Assembly (NCBI GenBank): GCA_019188255.1
Contig: JAETXT010000010.1
Location: 3,038,001 to 3,102,000 of the forward strand
Source: Verticillium longisporum
Lineage: Eukaryota > Ascomycota > Sordariomycetes > Glomerellales > Plectosphaerellaceae
Length of the DNA stretch: 64,000 nt
Direction: 5' to 3'
In this document: piece by piece, positions 41,201-53,500 of the stretch
Layout: the number at the start of each line of letters is the position of its first letter
How positions within the stretch are numbered: the stretch's first letter is position 1
Made by a program: the position numbers and the translations under genes
The notes under the pieces: generated by a model
What the model saw: the letters and a program-made list of their open reading frames with translations, nothing else
Told to the model about the DNA's origin: nothing
Database searches by the model: none

Positions 41201-43689
41201 ATTATTAAGGCGATAGACTTTATTAATATTATCCTTATATCTATAAGGCTATTAGATGAATACGTAAGTATTAATAGGAGTAAGGGCTACGAGAAATACG
41301 CTATCGAAGTTAATAATAATAAATTAAAAGTCTAAATAAATAATAAAAGCGAAGAATAAGCGGATTAAAACCGAGTAAATAATTATAGCGTAGAGGTCCT
41401 ATATAGCTTACTAGCTTAATTAATGATTACCGTAGACTATTTACCTAATACGAAATCGCTAAAGGGAAGTCTTTATATCGAGAACCTATATTCCTAGGAG
41501 GACCCTAGTACTAGTAAGGGGGTCTACTAGGGTCTAGGTCTTATATTTAAGTAAATTAGTAATTTATTTATTAAAAGCTAGTTTCTAGATATATTAATTA
41601 GGACCCTTCTTTATAATATAAATAGTCTTCGGAATATTAATATTTAATATTATAGACTAAGCCTAGGCTATAGAATAGGCTAGGAAAGGCTTATTTAGAG
41701 TATTAAGAATATTAGTATCTATATAAATAGCTTACTCTAGAAGGAGTAGAGTCCTAGCGCTTAGGGATAAGTTATTAATATAGGTTTTAATATATTAACC
41801 TATAATATAAGGAGCGTTATATATAGACCTATAGGGAGGTAGAGGTAGAGGCGCTATAGTATAAGGAGGCGACGATACGTATTCTACTAGAGGGTCTAGA
41901 GACTCCTCGTATTATAAGACTACCTCTATAGGAAGTACTTTATTAACCTTAATAGAGTTAGTAGAAGAGGAGCTTATCTCTAAGTTAATAATAGAATTAT
42001 AAATCTAAATCTCTAGGGGATAAGGCTAAATTAATAGAAGGATTAATTTATAATTAAGAGGAGGAGTAAATTCCTATTAAATATATAATTTAGGAGGCTC
42101 TAAATTAATAGTTTCCTTAGCTTTAGGGTATTTAATAGTAAGCTATTTAGTAACTTTATAAAAAGGGATATTAATAAATTTAGAGATATTATAATCTATA
42201 AAGATAATATTATATTTATATTTAATAATATTCTTAAGGAGATTAAGGGTAGCTTTATATTAACCCTCGAAGAAATATATATCTTAATAATAAATAATAT
42301 TATTATACTGAGGAATATAAATATTAAAGATATAATTATAAGGACTATCGAACCCTATAAAGAAGCCCTTCTAAGCTTATACTTTAATCTTATTAATATA
42401 TAGAGGACGAAGAATGCCCTTCTTATATATAAAAATAATATAGCTATATATATATAAATATTAAATAAAAGGTATCTATTATTCTTTAAGAAGGCCGAGG
42501 AAGCTAATAAGATATTCTTAAGGAGCTTTATTATAAAGGTTTAATAATATAAATAGTAAATTAATAATTTCTATTATAGTCTTAATAATATAGGGCTATA
42601 GATTAATAAGTAATTCTATTATATTAATAATAATATAAATAGCCTCTTAAATACTATAATTAATATATTTTACGAAGCTATTCTAAGCGAAGGTATTATA
42701 TATAGATAGATAGAATAAAGCGCCCTTTTTAGCTAATATTAGCTTAATATTAAGGTTATCGAATTCGCTACCTCTATTATAAATAATAGAGATAATAAGT
42801 AAGCTAATAGAGGCTTTAAAATAATAAATAAACCTTTTAATATAGAAATAAGTCTCTTAGTTAATCTTAGTCTTTATAAAGTAGATCTAATAGAAGCTAT
42901 TATAGCGATTATTAATATAGAGGGTATAATGAAAACTATCCTTAAGACTTAAGGGCTAAAATTTAATAAAATCTATAAAGACCTTATAGCTAAGGGCTAA
43001 GGATGGATAAATAATAGAGTAATTTACGATTTTAATACTCTTAGCTAAGTAATAGGCCTTATAGCTAAAGTTATATACTTCTTAATAATCGAAGAGGATA
43101 TTAACCTTTATATAAATATCGATAATATATTATTTTCTAATATAAAGAAAGTATTTATATATAATATAGAAAGGAATTACTTTCTTAGACTTTATTATAA
43201 TAATAGCTATATTATAAGTAATCTTAATAAGAAAGTTAATAAAAGTAGGAATTAATACTATTATGATACCTTATTCTTAAATAATTCTTATTAATTAAGT
43301 AATATTAATAATATATATTATAGATTTAGTATAGAAATCGTATTTAATCCCTAAATAACTTAGAAAGCTTAGTAATAATAAGTTTATAGAGCTCTTAAGG
43401 AGATATCTAGTATTATAAATAATCTAATTAATAGCCTTAATAGGATCTATAAAGTCCTAAACTTAGAAGAATATACTCTTAATATTAAAGGGCTTAATAG
43501 CTTAACTATTAATTATATTAATTATAAGAAGTAAAGTATTCTTAATATATATTAAGAATTAAATAAAGCTATTAAATATATTAATATTATTATTTAAATT
43601 AAGGATAACTATATCTTAGCTATAAATCTTAATTATTAAAGAAGTATAATAAGATATTATTAAATAAATAATAGAGTTTTAGTAAATAA

Positions 43690-43836
43690 TATTAGAGGTC
43701 TAAGAAGAAAGGTATTATATTCGGAAGCTATTCTCTAGGGCAGGAGGGTGCCTGGAACTAAGCTATAGGAGGTGCCAGGGCATAGGCCACCTAGTATTAG
43801 GTGACCGCTAGAAGCCCTAAGCGGATACTATTAATA
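43690..43836 (-). repeat. 3' LTR of C2 (family C LTR, 147 bp)
   Basis: TATTAGAGGTC to ACTATTAATA on the + strand, followed by the complement of the polypurine tract CCCCCCTATA. Confidence 0.88.
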
Positions 43837-45841
43837 CCCCCCTATAAGCACTATCTAAGGCGTATTAGCTATTAAGTCTATAAGAGTCCCCGTAGGCACC
43901 TCGTAATAGGCCTCTTTCCTAATCCTAATACTCTAAAAATATAATCTCCTAGCTAATTAGAAGCTTAGGATTAATATAATAATAATAATTAACTTAGTTT
44001 ATATTAATAAGGCGTAATTAGCGAGTAAATTCTATATACTTCTCGAGGCTAAGGCCCTTTATAAGTCTATTAATAGGTATTTTAATAGAAAAGATATAGC
44101 GAAGCTTAAAGTCGTTTATAATAATACGCTCTTAAACCTATTTATATCGAATATCGATATAGCGAGTATATATAGTATTAAGAAGGTTAAAGGTAATTAT
44201 TAGAGTATTTTAATTATTTATTAATAAAATAAGAAGCCTTAGAATCTATACTTTAAAGGCTATTATAATATCCTTAATCTAGTTTAGAGTAATATTTATA
44301 GGAATAAGATTAATAAATTTAGTTTCTAAGGTATTAAGAGTAATAAATTATTATTTATACGATTTCTAGGCTATAAAGCTATTAATAAAGAAGATTATAT
44401 ATCCTCTTATAGAAATATAATTATAATAATCGCTATATAAAGTATCGCTTATAATAAAGAGCTTAATATTAATATATTTATAATACTTAATTCCGAGTAA
44501 GAGGGTACTATTAAGGTAGCGAAATATATATTTTATAGCTATAAAGTATTTATTAATTAGTCTATTATTTGCTTTATAGAGCTTTAAGATATTAGAATTA
44601 ATACTAAGGCGAGTATTATAGCTAAGATAGTTAAGAGTATTTATTATCTCTTAATATTTCTTTTATATTTAAGGGTTATATAAAATTATATCTAAAAGAG
44701 GAAATAAAGAGCTTAAAGCTTAAGGGGTCTTAATTAGATTAGCTTTCTTAAGGCTAAAGTATTATAATATCTTTTAAGTATATTTATATTAATATAATAA
44801 AATAAAGCCCTTTTTAATATTATAAATAATATATATATTAATAAACTTATTAATAATTAATATTTCCTTAAAATCGTAGACTAATTTTAATATCTAGATA
44901 GCTCCTTTAATAGCCTTAATAGAAGGCTTAGTAATAATAATATTATTAATATATATTAATAGGATAACTCTAATATATTTATTATATAAGAGATATAAGT
45001 TCCCTATAATATATATATAGCTTAGTTTATTTAGCTTCTTAAATAGGAATTAAAACAATTAAAAAGGAGCTTTATAAAGCCTATAGAGGGTATTATTAAG
45101 GAAATAAACCTTATTAATACTATCCTTATATCTACGAGGCTACTAAATAAATATATAAATATTAATAGGAGTAAAGGCTACGAGAAATCTATTATCGAAG
45201 TCGATAATAATAAATTAAAAGTCTAAATAAATAATAAAAGCGAAGAATAAATAGATTAAAACTAAATAAATAATTATAATATAGAGGTCCTATATAGCCT
45301 AATCGCTAAGGGGAAGTCTTTATATCGAGAACCTATATTCCTAGGAGGACCCTAGTATTAATAAAGGGGTTTATGAAGGTCTAAATCTTATACTTAAGTA
45401 AATTAATAATTTATTTATTAAAAGCTAATTTCTAGAGATATTAATTAAGACTTTTCTTTATAATATTAATAGTCTTCGGAATATTAATATCCGATATTAT
45501 AGAGTAAGCCTAGGCTATTAAATAAATTAGGAGAGGCTTAATCGGAGTATTAAGAATATTAATATTTATATAAATAGCTTACTCTATAAAGAGTAGAATC
45601 CTAGTATTTAGGGATAAGTCGTTAATATAGGTTTTAATATATTAACCTATAATATAAGGAGTATTATATATAGATCTATAGGGAGGCGGAGGCACTATAA
45701 TATAAGGAAGCGTTAATATATATTCTACTAAAGGGTCTAGAGACTCCCTATATAATAAGGCTACCTCTATAGGAAGTACTTTATTAGCTTTAATAGAGTT
45801 AGTAAAAGAGGAGCTCGTCTTTAAATTAATAGTAGAGTTAT

Positions 45842-45895
45842 AAATCTAAGTCTTTAGGGGATAAGGCTAAATCTAGGTCTTTAGGGGATAAAGCT
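45842..45895. repeat. Tandem duplication, 2 x 27 bp, in C2
   Basis: Two adjacent 27-bp units (45842-45868 and 45869-45895) beginning aaatct and ending ggataa-g-ct, differing at two positions by A/G. C1 has a single unit at the matching place (about 41,999-42,026). 27 is a multiple of three, so the old frame was kept. Confidence 0.85.
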
Positions 45896-47402
45896 AAATC
45901 GATAGAGGGACTAACTCGTAATTAAGAGGAGGAGTAAATTCTTATTAAATATATAATTTAGGAAGCTCTAAGTTAATAGTTTCCTTAGCCTTAAAGTACT
46001 TAAAAATAAGTTATTTAATAGCTTTATAAAAGGGGATATTAATAAATTTAGAAATATTATAATCTTTAAAAATAATATTATATTTATATCTATTAATATT
46101 CTTAAGGAGATTAAGGGTAGCTTTATATTAGCCTTTAAAGAAATATATATCTTAATAATAGATAATATTATCGCGCTTAAGAATATAGATATTAAGGATA
46201 TAATTATAAGGACTATTAAATCCTGAAAGGAAGCCCTTCTAGGCTTATACTTCTATCTTATTAATATATAAAAGATAGAGAATACCTTTTTTATATATAT
46301 AGGTAATATAGCTATATATATATAAATATTAAATAAAGGGTATCTATTATTTCTTAAGAAGGCTAAGGAAGCTAATAAGATATTCTTAAGGAGCTTTATT
46401 ATAAGGGTTCGATAATATAAATAATAGGTTAATAATTTCTATTATAGTCTTAGTAATATAAGGCTATAGATTAATAAATAATCTTATTATAATAATAATA
46501 GTATAAATAGCTTCTAAAATATTATAATTAACGTATTCTACGAAGCTATTCTAAATTAAGGTATTAAATATAGATAGATAGAATAAAGCGCCCTCCTTAG
46601 CTAGTATTATCTTAATATTAAAGTTATCGAATCCGCTACCTCTATTATAAATAATAGAGACGATAAATAAGCTAATAGAGGCCTTAAAATAATAAATAAA
46701 CCTTTTAATATAGAAATAAATCTCTTATTTAGTCTTAATCTTTATAAAATAGATCTAATAGAAGCTATTATAGCGATTAATAATATAGAGGGTATAACGA
46801 AAACTATCCTTAAGACTTAAGGGCTAAAATTTAATAAAATCTATAAAGACCTTATAGCTAAAGGCTAAGGATAGATAAATAATAGAGTAATTTACGATTT
46901 TAATACTCTTAGCTAAGTAATAGGCCTTATAGCTAAAGTTATATATTTCTTAATAATCGAAGAGGATATTTACTTTAATATAAATATCGATAATATACTA
47001 TTTTCTAATATAAAGAAAACATTTATATATAATATAAAAAGGAGTTACTTTCTTAGATTTTATTATAATAATAATTATACTATAAATAATCTTAATAAGA
47101 AATTAATAAAAATAAAAATCGATATTACTATAATACCCTATTCCTAAATAGTTCTCGCTAATTAAGTAGTATTAGCTATATATATTATAGACTTAGTATA
47201 GAAATTATATTTAATCCTTAAATAACTTAGAAGGCTTAGCGATAATAAGTTTATAGGGCTTCTAGGGAGATATCTGATATTATAAATAATCTAATTGATA
47301 GCCTTAATAAGATCTATAGGGTCCTAGACTTAGAAGAATATACTCTTAATATTAAGGGGCTTAATAGCTTAATTATTAATTATATTAATCTTAAGAAATA
47401 AA

Positions 47403-47599
47403 TATAAGGAATTAGACGTTAAGAATTTAACCCCTATTCGTATTATCGTAGATACTTCGATAATAAGCCCTAGTTTAAAAGGAGAAATCGAGGCTATACT
47501 CGATAGCCTCGATAAGTTAAAGTTAATATAATAGCTTACCGATTATTCGCCGATCTAATTACTTTCCCTAATCTAGGCCCTTAGCCCTATACCTTTATA
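47403..47599 (+). repeat. Solo family A LTR inside copia element C2
   Basis: Complete 197-bp LTR, TATAAGG to CCTTTATA, with no polypurine tract on the left and no primer-site/gag on the right. The flanks ATAAA and TTATA are not a duplication. The copia sequence left of it is integrase and right of it gag; about 273 bp present in C1 (43,535-43,689 plus 48,727-48,845) is missing. This fits recombination between LTRs of two different insertions, deleting the host DNA between them. Confidence 0.88.
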
Positions 47600-48579
47600 T
47601 TATAGAACTTACTAGACTACCTCAATAATATATTCTTCTTAATAAGGAAGTAAATATAAGGGATATAGTTAAATAATTCTTTATTTTCTTTAAAATAATA
47701 AAAGTAAATAGGATATTTCTTATTAATACTTAAAATAATAATAGGTATAGAATTACCCTTTTTCTAGCTTTAATTATTAATACCCTATATAATAATTATA
47801 AAATTAAGAGTAGATTCTTAATTATTAGCTTTATAAATAATATTAATTATAGTATTATATTAATTATAGACCTTTATTATAATATACTTCTTAAATAATA
47901 TAAAATATTAATTACGAATATTATTAAAGAGTATATAAGTAAATATAAATAAATCGATATCATAGATCTCTAAGAGGTAATATTAGAGGGTTTAAGTATA
48001 AGCTAAATAAGTATAGAAAGTTAGAAAATTATTAATTTTAATCCTATAGAATTTATAAATAAGATCTATAATAATACTTAATAAGACCCTAGGAATCATT
48101 TAATAGATTATATTCTATAATTTATAAAAGTCTCGATCCTTTATATCCTAACCTTCGCCCTTGAAGCGATCGAGGAGGCTAGGATTAATAATAATAGAAA
48201 GAATAGAAAGAATATTTATTATTATTACCCTCTTCTTATATTATATCTCTAAGGTATTAAGGTTAATAAGGGATAGGATCATTGAATAAAGAAATTAATA
48301 ATAGCGGTCTTATTTAAGTAGATTAATAATATTAAATTATTAAGAATAGAGGTTCGATTCACTAATTAAGCGGTTAATATAAGTAAAGAGCTAAGGATAA
48401 GCTATTATAGTTTAATATTATCGAGTAATTTAATAGGAATAATATTTATTATAAAAGAGTAAATCTTACTTAAAATAGATAATAATAATATTATTAAATA
48501 AAGGAAATAAAGCTATTAATAATAATATAAAAATCGTAATATTAATAATACTATATAGTATATAAAAGGGTATATAACC

Positions 48580-48726
48580 TATTAGAGGTCTAAGGAGAAA
48601 GGTATTATATTCGGAAGCTCTTCTCTAGGGTAGGAGGGTGCCTAGAACTAAGCTATAGGAGGTGCTAGGGCATAGGCTACCTAGTATTAGGTGACCGCTA
48701 GAAACCCTAGGCGGATACTACTAATA
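48580..48726 (-). repeat. 5' LTR of C2 (family C LTR, 147 bp)
   Basis: TATTAGAGGTC to ACTACTAATA on the + strand. On the minus strand it is followed by AGGTTATATACCC, the RIPed primer-binding site, and gag. Confidence 0.88.
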
Positions 48727-49831
48727 AATACTATTAAAGGAGATAATAATAATTTACTTATTAATACTATTAGAAGAGCTTTAATAAAAGGTATTATAAT
48801 AATAAGCCCTAATAATCTTAATAGCCTTATTATAGAGCTCGCTAGATTATTTTAATAATATATTCTTCTTAATAAGGAAGTAAATAGAGAAAATATAATT
48901 AAATAATTCTTTATTTTCCTTAAAATAATAAAAATAAATAAGATATTTCTTATTAATATTTAAAGTAATAATAAATATAGAATTACCTTTTTTCTAGCTT
49001 CGATTATTAATACTTTATATAATAATTATAGAATTAAAAGTAGATTCTTAACTATTAGCCTTATAAATAATATTAGCTATAATATTATATTAATTATAGA
49101 CTTTTATTATTATATATTTCTCGAATAAAGTAAATTATAATTATAAATACTATTAAAGAGTATATAAATAAATATAAATATTCTAATATTATAGATCTCT
49201 AAGAAGTAATATTAAAGGGTTTAAATATAAGCTAGATAGGTATAGAAGTTTAGAAAATTATTAATCTTAATCCTATAGAATTTATAAATAAGATCTATAA
49301 TAATATCTAGTAAGACCTTAAATATTATTCGATTAATTATATTTTATAATTTATAAAGGTCTCGATCCTTTATATTCTAACCTCCGCCCTTAAAGCGATC
49401 GAGGAGGCTAGGATTAATAATAGAGGAAAGAGTATTAATTACTATTACCTTCTTCTCCTACTATACCTCTAGGGCCTTAGGGTTAATAGGGGGTAGGATT
49501 AATAAATAAAGGAATTAAAAATAATATTCTTATTCTAGTATATTAATAATATTAAACTACTAGGAGTAGAGGTTTAATTTACTAATTAAGTAATCGATTT
49601 AAGTATAGAGCTAAGGATAAGCTATAATAGCTTAATATCGTTAAGTAATCGGGCTAATTTAGTAAGAATAATATTTATTATAAAGGAGTAATTTAAAGTA
49701 GAGTTTTCTATTAAACTTTATTTAAAATAAATAATAGTAATACTATTAAATAGAGGAAATAAAGCTATTAATAATAATATAAAAATCGTAATATTAATAA
49801 TATTATATAGTACGTAAAAGGGCGTATAACC

Positions 49832-49981
49832 TATTAGAGGTCTAGAAGAAAGGTATATATATTAGGAAGCTATTCTCTAGGGTAGGAGGGTGCCTAGAAC
49901 TAAGCTATAGGAGGTGCTAGGGCACAGGCTACCTAGCATCAGGTGAATGCCACTGGAAGCCCTAAGCGAATACTACTAATA
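49832..49981 (-). repeat. 5' LTR of C1 (family C LTR, 150 bp)
   Basis: Same LTR; primer-site sequence AGGTTATACGCCC follows on the minus strand. It keeps some unmutated CA/TG (aggcacag is read here as gggcacagg, and atcaggtgaatgcca). Confidence 0.87.
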
Positions 49982-50067
49982 TTAAAATACGCCTTATTCC
50001 TATTAGGATTAATCTAAGTACTTTTCTTAATTAATTACCTATCTTCTTAATTAATGCCTCTACCTAT
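49982..50067. other. Unassigned AT-rich flank left of element D
   Basis: 86 bp that match none of the elements in this window. Together with 56,903-57,145 this is the pre-insertion site of D, joined by the CCTAT duplication. Confidence 0.6.
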
Positions 50068-50504
50068 TATAACGCCCTAACTAGGTCGTCACTAGAACTC
50101 CAGGCAGGACACCCCGCGCGCGACCAGGCGCGTAGCACGGACTAACGGGATCACTCACGTAACCGTAACCGGATCACGATACTTAAGGTGATCCTATCAC
50201 TAACTTAATCGTGATCTCTAGTAATAGGGTTACGATAGTAGTAGTAAGCTATCTAATATAGCCTTACTACCTAACCGACTTAGGACGGAGGAATAGGTAT
50301 AAAAGGATGAATATTCTTATACTTATAGATATATTCTTTCTTATAATAGTAATTAATCTAAGTCTTACTTTATATTTATTATAATAAATATATAACGTTT
50401 TACGATACTATATCGTCTTAGAGTTATAACCTAAGCTTCTATTAAATAATAACCCTAACCCCTTCTAATAATATTCCCCCTTCAGAAGCTACTAGGTTAT
50501 AATA
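50068..50504 (+). repeat. 5' LTR of D (437 bp)
   Basis: Starts TATAACGCCC, ends GTTATAATA (TG...CA before RIP). Its first 120 bp keep many CA/TG/CG sites (caggcaggacacc, gcgcgcgacc) that are mutated in the 3' LTR. TATAAAAGG at about 50,298 is a possible TATA box of the element promoter. Confidence 0.94.
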
Positions 50505-50569
50505 TTTTAATTATTCTTATTTAGTAAATTTACTTTATAATACTAAGTAATACTTATTATAGGAAAAAT

Positions 50570-53500
50570 ATCTACTAATAGTATCGGCAATAGCGCTAAT
50601 AACTTAGCCGCTATAATCTAAGAACTTAAGGCCGAGAATAAATAACTTAAAACCTTAATATAATAGCTTTAGGGCAGAGGAACGAGTATAAAAGCTCTTC
50701 CCCCCTAATTATTTAATAGAAACCCTCGAGTACTTCGGTCCTTTATTACCTAAATATAATAATACTAGAAAGCTAATAAAAGTAATCTTAAGTATTAAGG
50801 AGAGAAAGTCGCTAATATATCCTCCTACCTTAAAGGAGATACTCTATACTAATTCGAACCCTTCGCTAAAGACTACTCTACCTATATTAAGAAAGAAGAT
50901 ATAAAGTAAGCTACTTAGGATATCTACGCTAATATAAACGCCTTCGAGGAAGCTATTAAGGGCGCCTTCGGAGACGTAGACGAAGAACGTTAGAATAAAC
51001 GAAAGATCCTCCTTCTTAAATAAACCGGGCCTATTAGTAAGTATATAATGGAGTTTCGACTCCTAGCTACTAAGCTCGACTAGACTAAGTCTACCTTTAT
51101 AGCCCGCTTCTATAAAGGATTTAAGGATATTATTAAGGACGACCTTATTAGAGAGGATAAGCCGGATACCCTTATAGAGTATATCGCTATAGCTATTAAG
51201 ATTAACGATCGCTAATATAAACGATAAATAGAAAAGGAGCGGAAACCTACTATAAGCCCTTAGAGTTCGTATATTCTATATTACCGCTCTAACTAAGGAC
51301 GTAAATATTAATACGATAAGCTATATATTAATATAGTATAGGGATAAACTACTTATTTAGGACCTATAGAACTCGATAATATTCGCTATAGAAAGGTTAT
51401 ACCTATTAAAGATATTAAGTATTATAACTATAATAAGAACGGCTATATAGCTCGCGAATATCGATAGCTAAAGAAACTATAGAAGCCTATAAATAAACGC
51501 TAGCTTAACTATACTTAATACTAGGACTATACTAATATTAATTAGACCTTTTACTACTAAGATAGCTACCCTATTTATAAGGATAATAAGGAGTAAAACG
51601 GCTAGTTCCCTAGGGCTCCTATAGGATAAAGGACCCTTATTATAATAGTTATTATTAGAAAAGAAAAATAAATCTAAAGATAGGCCTAATAAGTAACGCC
51701 GGAGACCTAGGAGATTAATATAGATAAAGAAAGGGCCTACGAATAAGCCTATCTAGAACCCTAGTCCGTACTATATATCGGACTTATAAACGACTAGGAA
51801 TAGGACGAATATATATAAATAAATTAAGAGGTAGAGCCTCTTATAGGATAACTTTAACTTTATATTCCTATATAAGAATACGCTATTAATAACCCTAGTA
51901 ACGATTATAATCCTCTCGTACTATAGGACGAACTCGTCTATTATAATATTAAGTCCTAGAAGGCCTATAATATAGAGAGTATAAAGAAAAACGTACGACT
52001 AATAATAGGGGACTACCTAGCACTCTACTATATATATATATAGTACCCTTAACTATTTTAGCCTAAGTACGTCTACGATAATTATAAATACTATTACTAT
52101 AATAAAGTAGCCTATAAATTCCTACCCTATAAATACTAGATAGAACTAAAGATAGAAATAGAATTAGAAAGAACCTATTATAAATAGATCCTATATATAG
52201 ATAAAAGAAGCTAAGGACGCTTTATATTTAAGCTAGACCTAGTATATTACGATAAATATTACTTTACGGACGTACGATAGGAGGATTACGATAATAATAT
52301 ATACTTAGTATACTATATAGCTAAAGCTAAAGATTAGAGATTATATTATATAAAGTACGTTAAGAAACTACTCTTCCGAGTATACTATAAGGACGACGAA
52401 ATCCTCGACTTAAGTAATCTAAATACGATATAGCTACCTATAATACTACTATTATTAGGAAAAGGTAAATATTAATCGAATAGGGATAACGATTAACGAA
52501 GGAAGTAAGAGTAATCTATTTAGCTAAATAAACCTATAATACGAATTACCTCTACGTAAGAATAAATATAGGAGGGAAATAGGCGAGCGCGCTACTAGAT
52601 AATAGCGCTTAGGGTAACTATATAAGCCCTAAATATATTAATAAGAACTATATTAATTAGAAGTATAAGGAGGAACCCTATTAGCTTAGTATAATAGAAG
52701 GATAAGCGGTCTCGTATAGAGGAGGAATCGTAAATATAGAGACTACGCCCCTCTAAGTATTTATTTCTCGCTAACTTAGCTATATAACCTTCGATATTAT
52801 TAATATAAGAGGAAAATAAATTATCCTAGGTATCCTATAGCTTAGAGAATAGAACCCTTAGATTAACTAGATAGCTAGCTATATTTAGTAGAGTACGTTA
52901 GCCCTTAAGGAACGATCTAAAGACGGTCTCTTAAGCGACCTCTAACTAGCCCTTACGAATAGGGATAACTTAGAGGAGATAACCCTAGAGGAGCTTATAG
53001 AAGAATAATAAATAAGATTATAGAACGTATTTAAGGAATATTAAAAATATAAAAAGATATTTAGAAAAGAAGTCGATATAGTACTATTAAAGTATATATA
53101 TTACGACTACGAAATCCTAATTAAGGAAGGAGAAAGTCTACGATTTAATAAGATCTATAAATTAAATCCTTAATAAATAGATATATTCGATAAATATTTT
53201 AAAGAAAACCTTAGAAAAGGATATATCCGATTATCGATATTCTTAATAGGATACTTAATCCTATTTATATTAAAGAAGAATAATAAAGAAAGACTATATA
53301 TCGATTATAGATAATTAAATAATATTATTATTAAAAACTATTACTTATTACCCTTAATATTAGAATTCCGGGACGTATTAATAGGCGCTAATTAGTTTAT
53401 AGTACTCGACCTTAAAGGAGTATATAACTTAGTATATATAAAGGATAGCGAAGAATAGAAAATAGCTTTCCGGATACGATAAAGATACTATAAATACTTA

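Larger units (their letters stand above)
43690..48726 (-). mobile_element. Family C copia element C2, nested in C1
   Basis: Minus-strand copia element with 147-bp LTRs (43690-43836 and 48580-48726), polypurine complement CCCCCCTATA after the left LTR, RT box at 44953-44942, integrase to about 47,400 and gag at about 47,600-48,579. The flanks AATAA (43685-43689) and AATAC (48727-48731) match at four of five bases, and the outer sequences join into C1, so C2 sits in C1. Relative to C1 it lacks about 273 bp between integrase and gag, where a solo family A LTR lies (47403-47599), and lacks a ~55-bp stretch present in C1 near 41,405-41,455. Confidence 0.85.
39793..49981 (-). mobile_element. Family C copia element C1, carrying nested C2
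   Basis: Minus-strand Ty1/copia element in two parts, 39793-43689 and 48727-49981. Minus-strand order: 5' LTR 49832-49981, primer-site (GGTTATACGCCC directly after the LTR), gag (about 49,830-48,730), then past C2 the integrase and RT/RNase H regions, polypurine tract (ATAGGGGGG, complement at 39946-39955) and 3' LTR 39793-39945. Typical of copia, integrase precedes RT. The outer flanks (TATTA left, TTAAA right) do not match and belong to different sequence, so one end was rearranged. Frames are destroyed by RIP. Confidence 0.83.
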
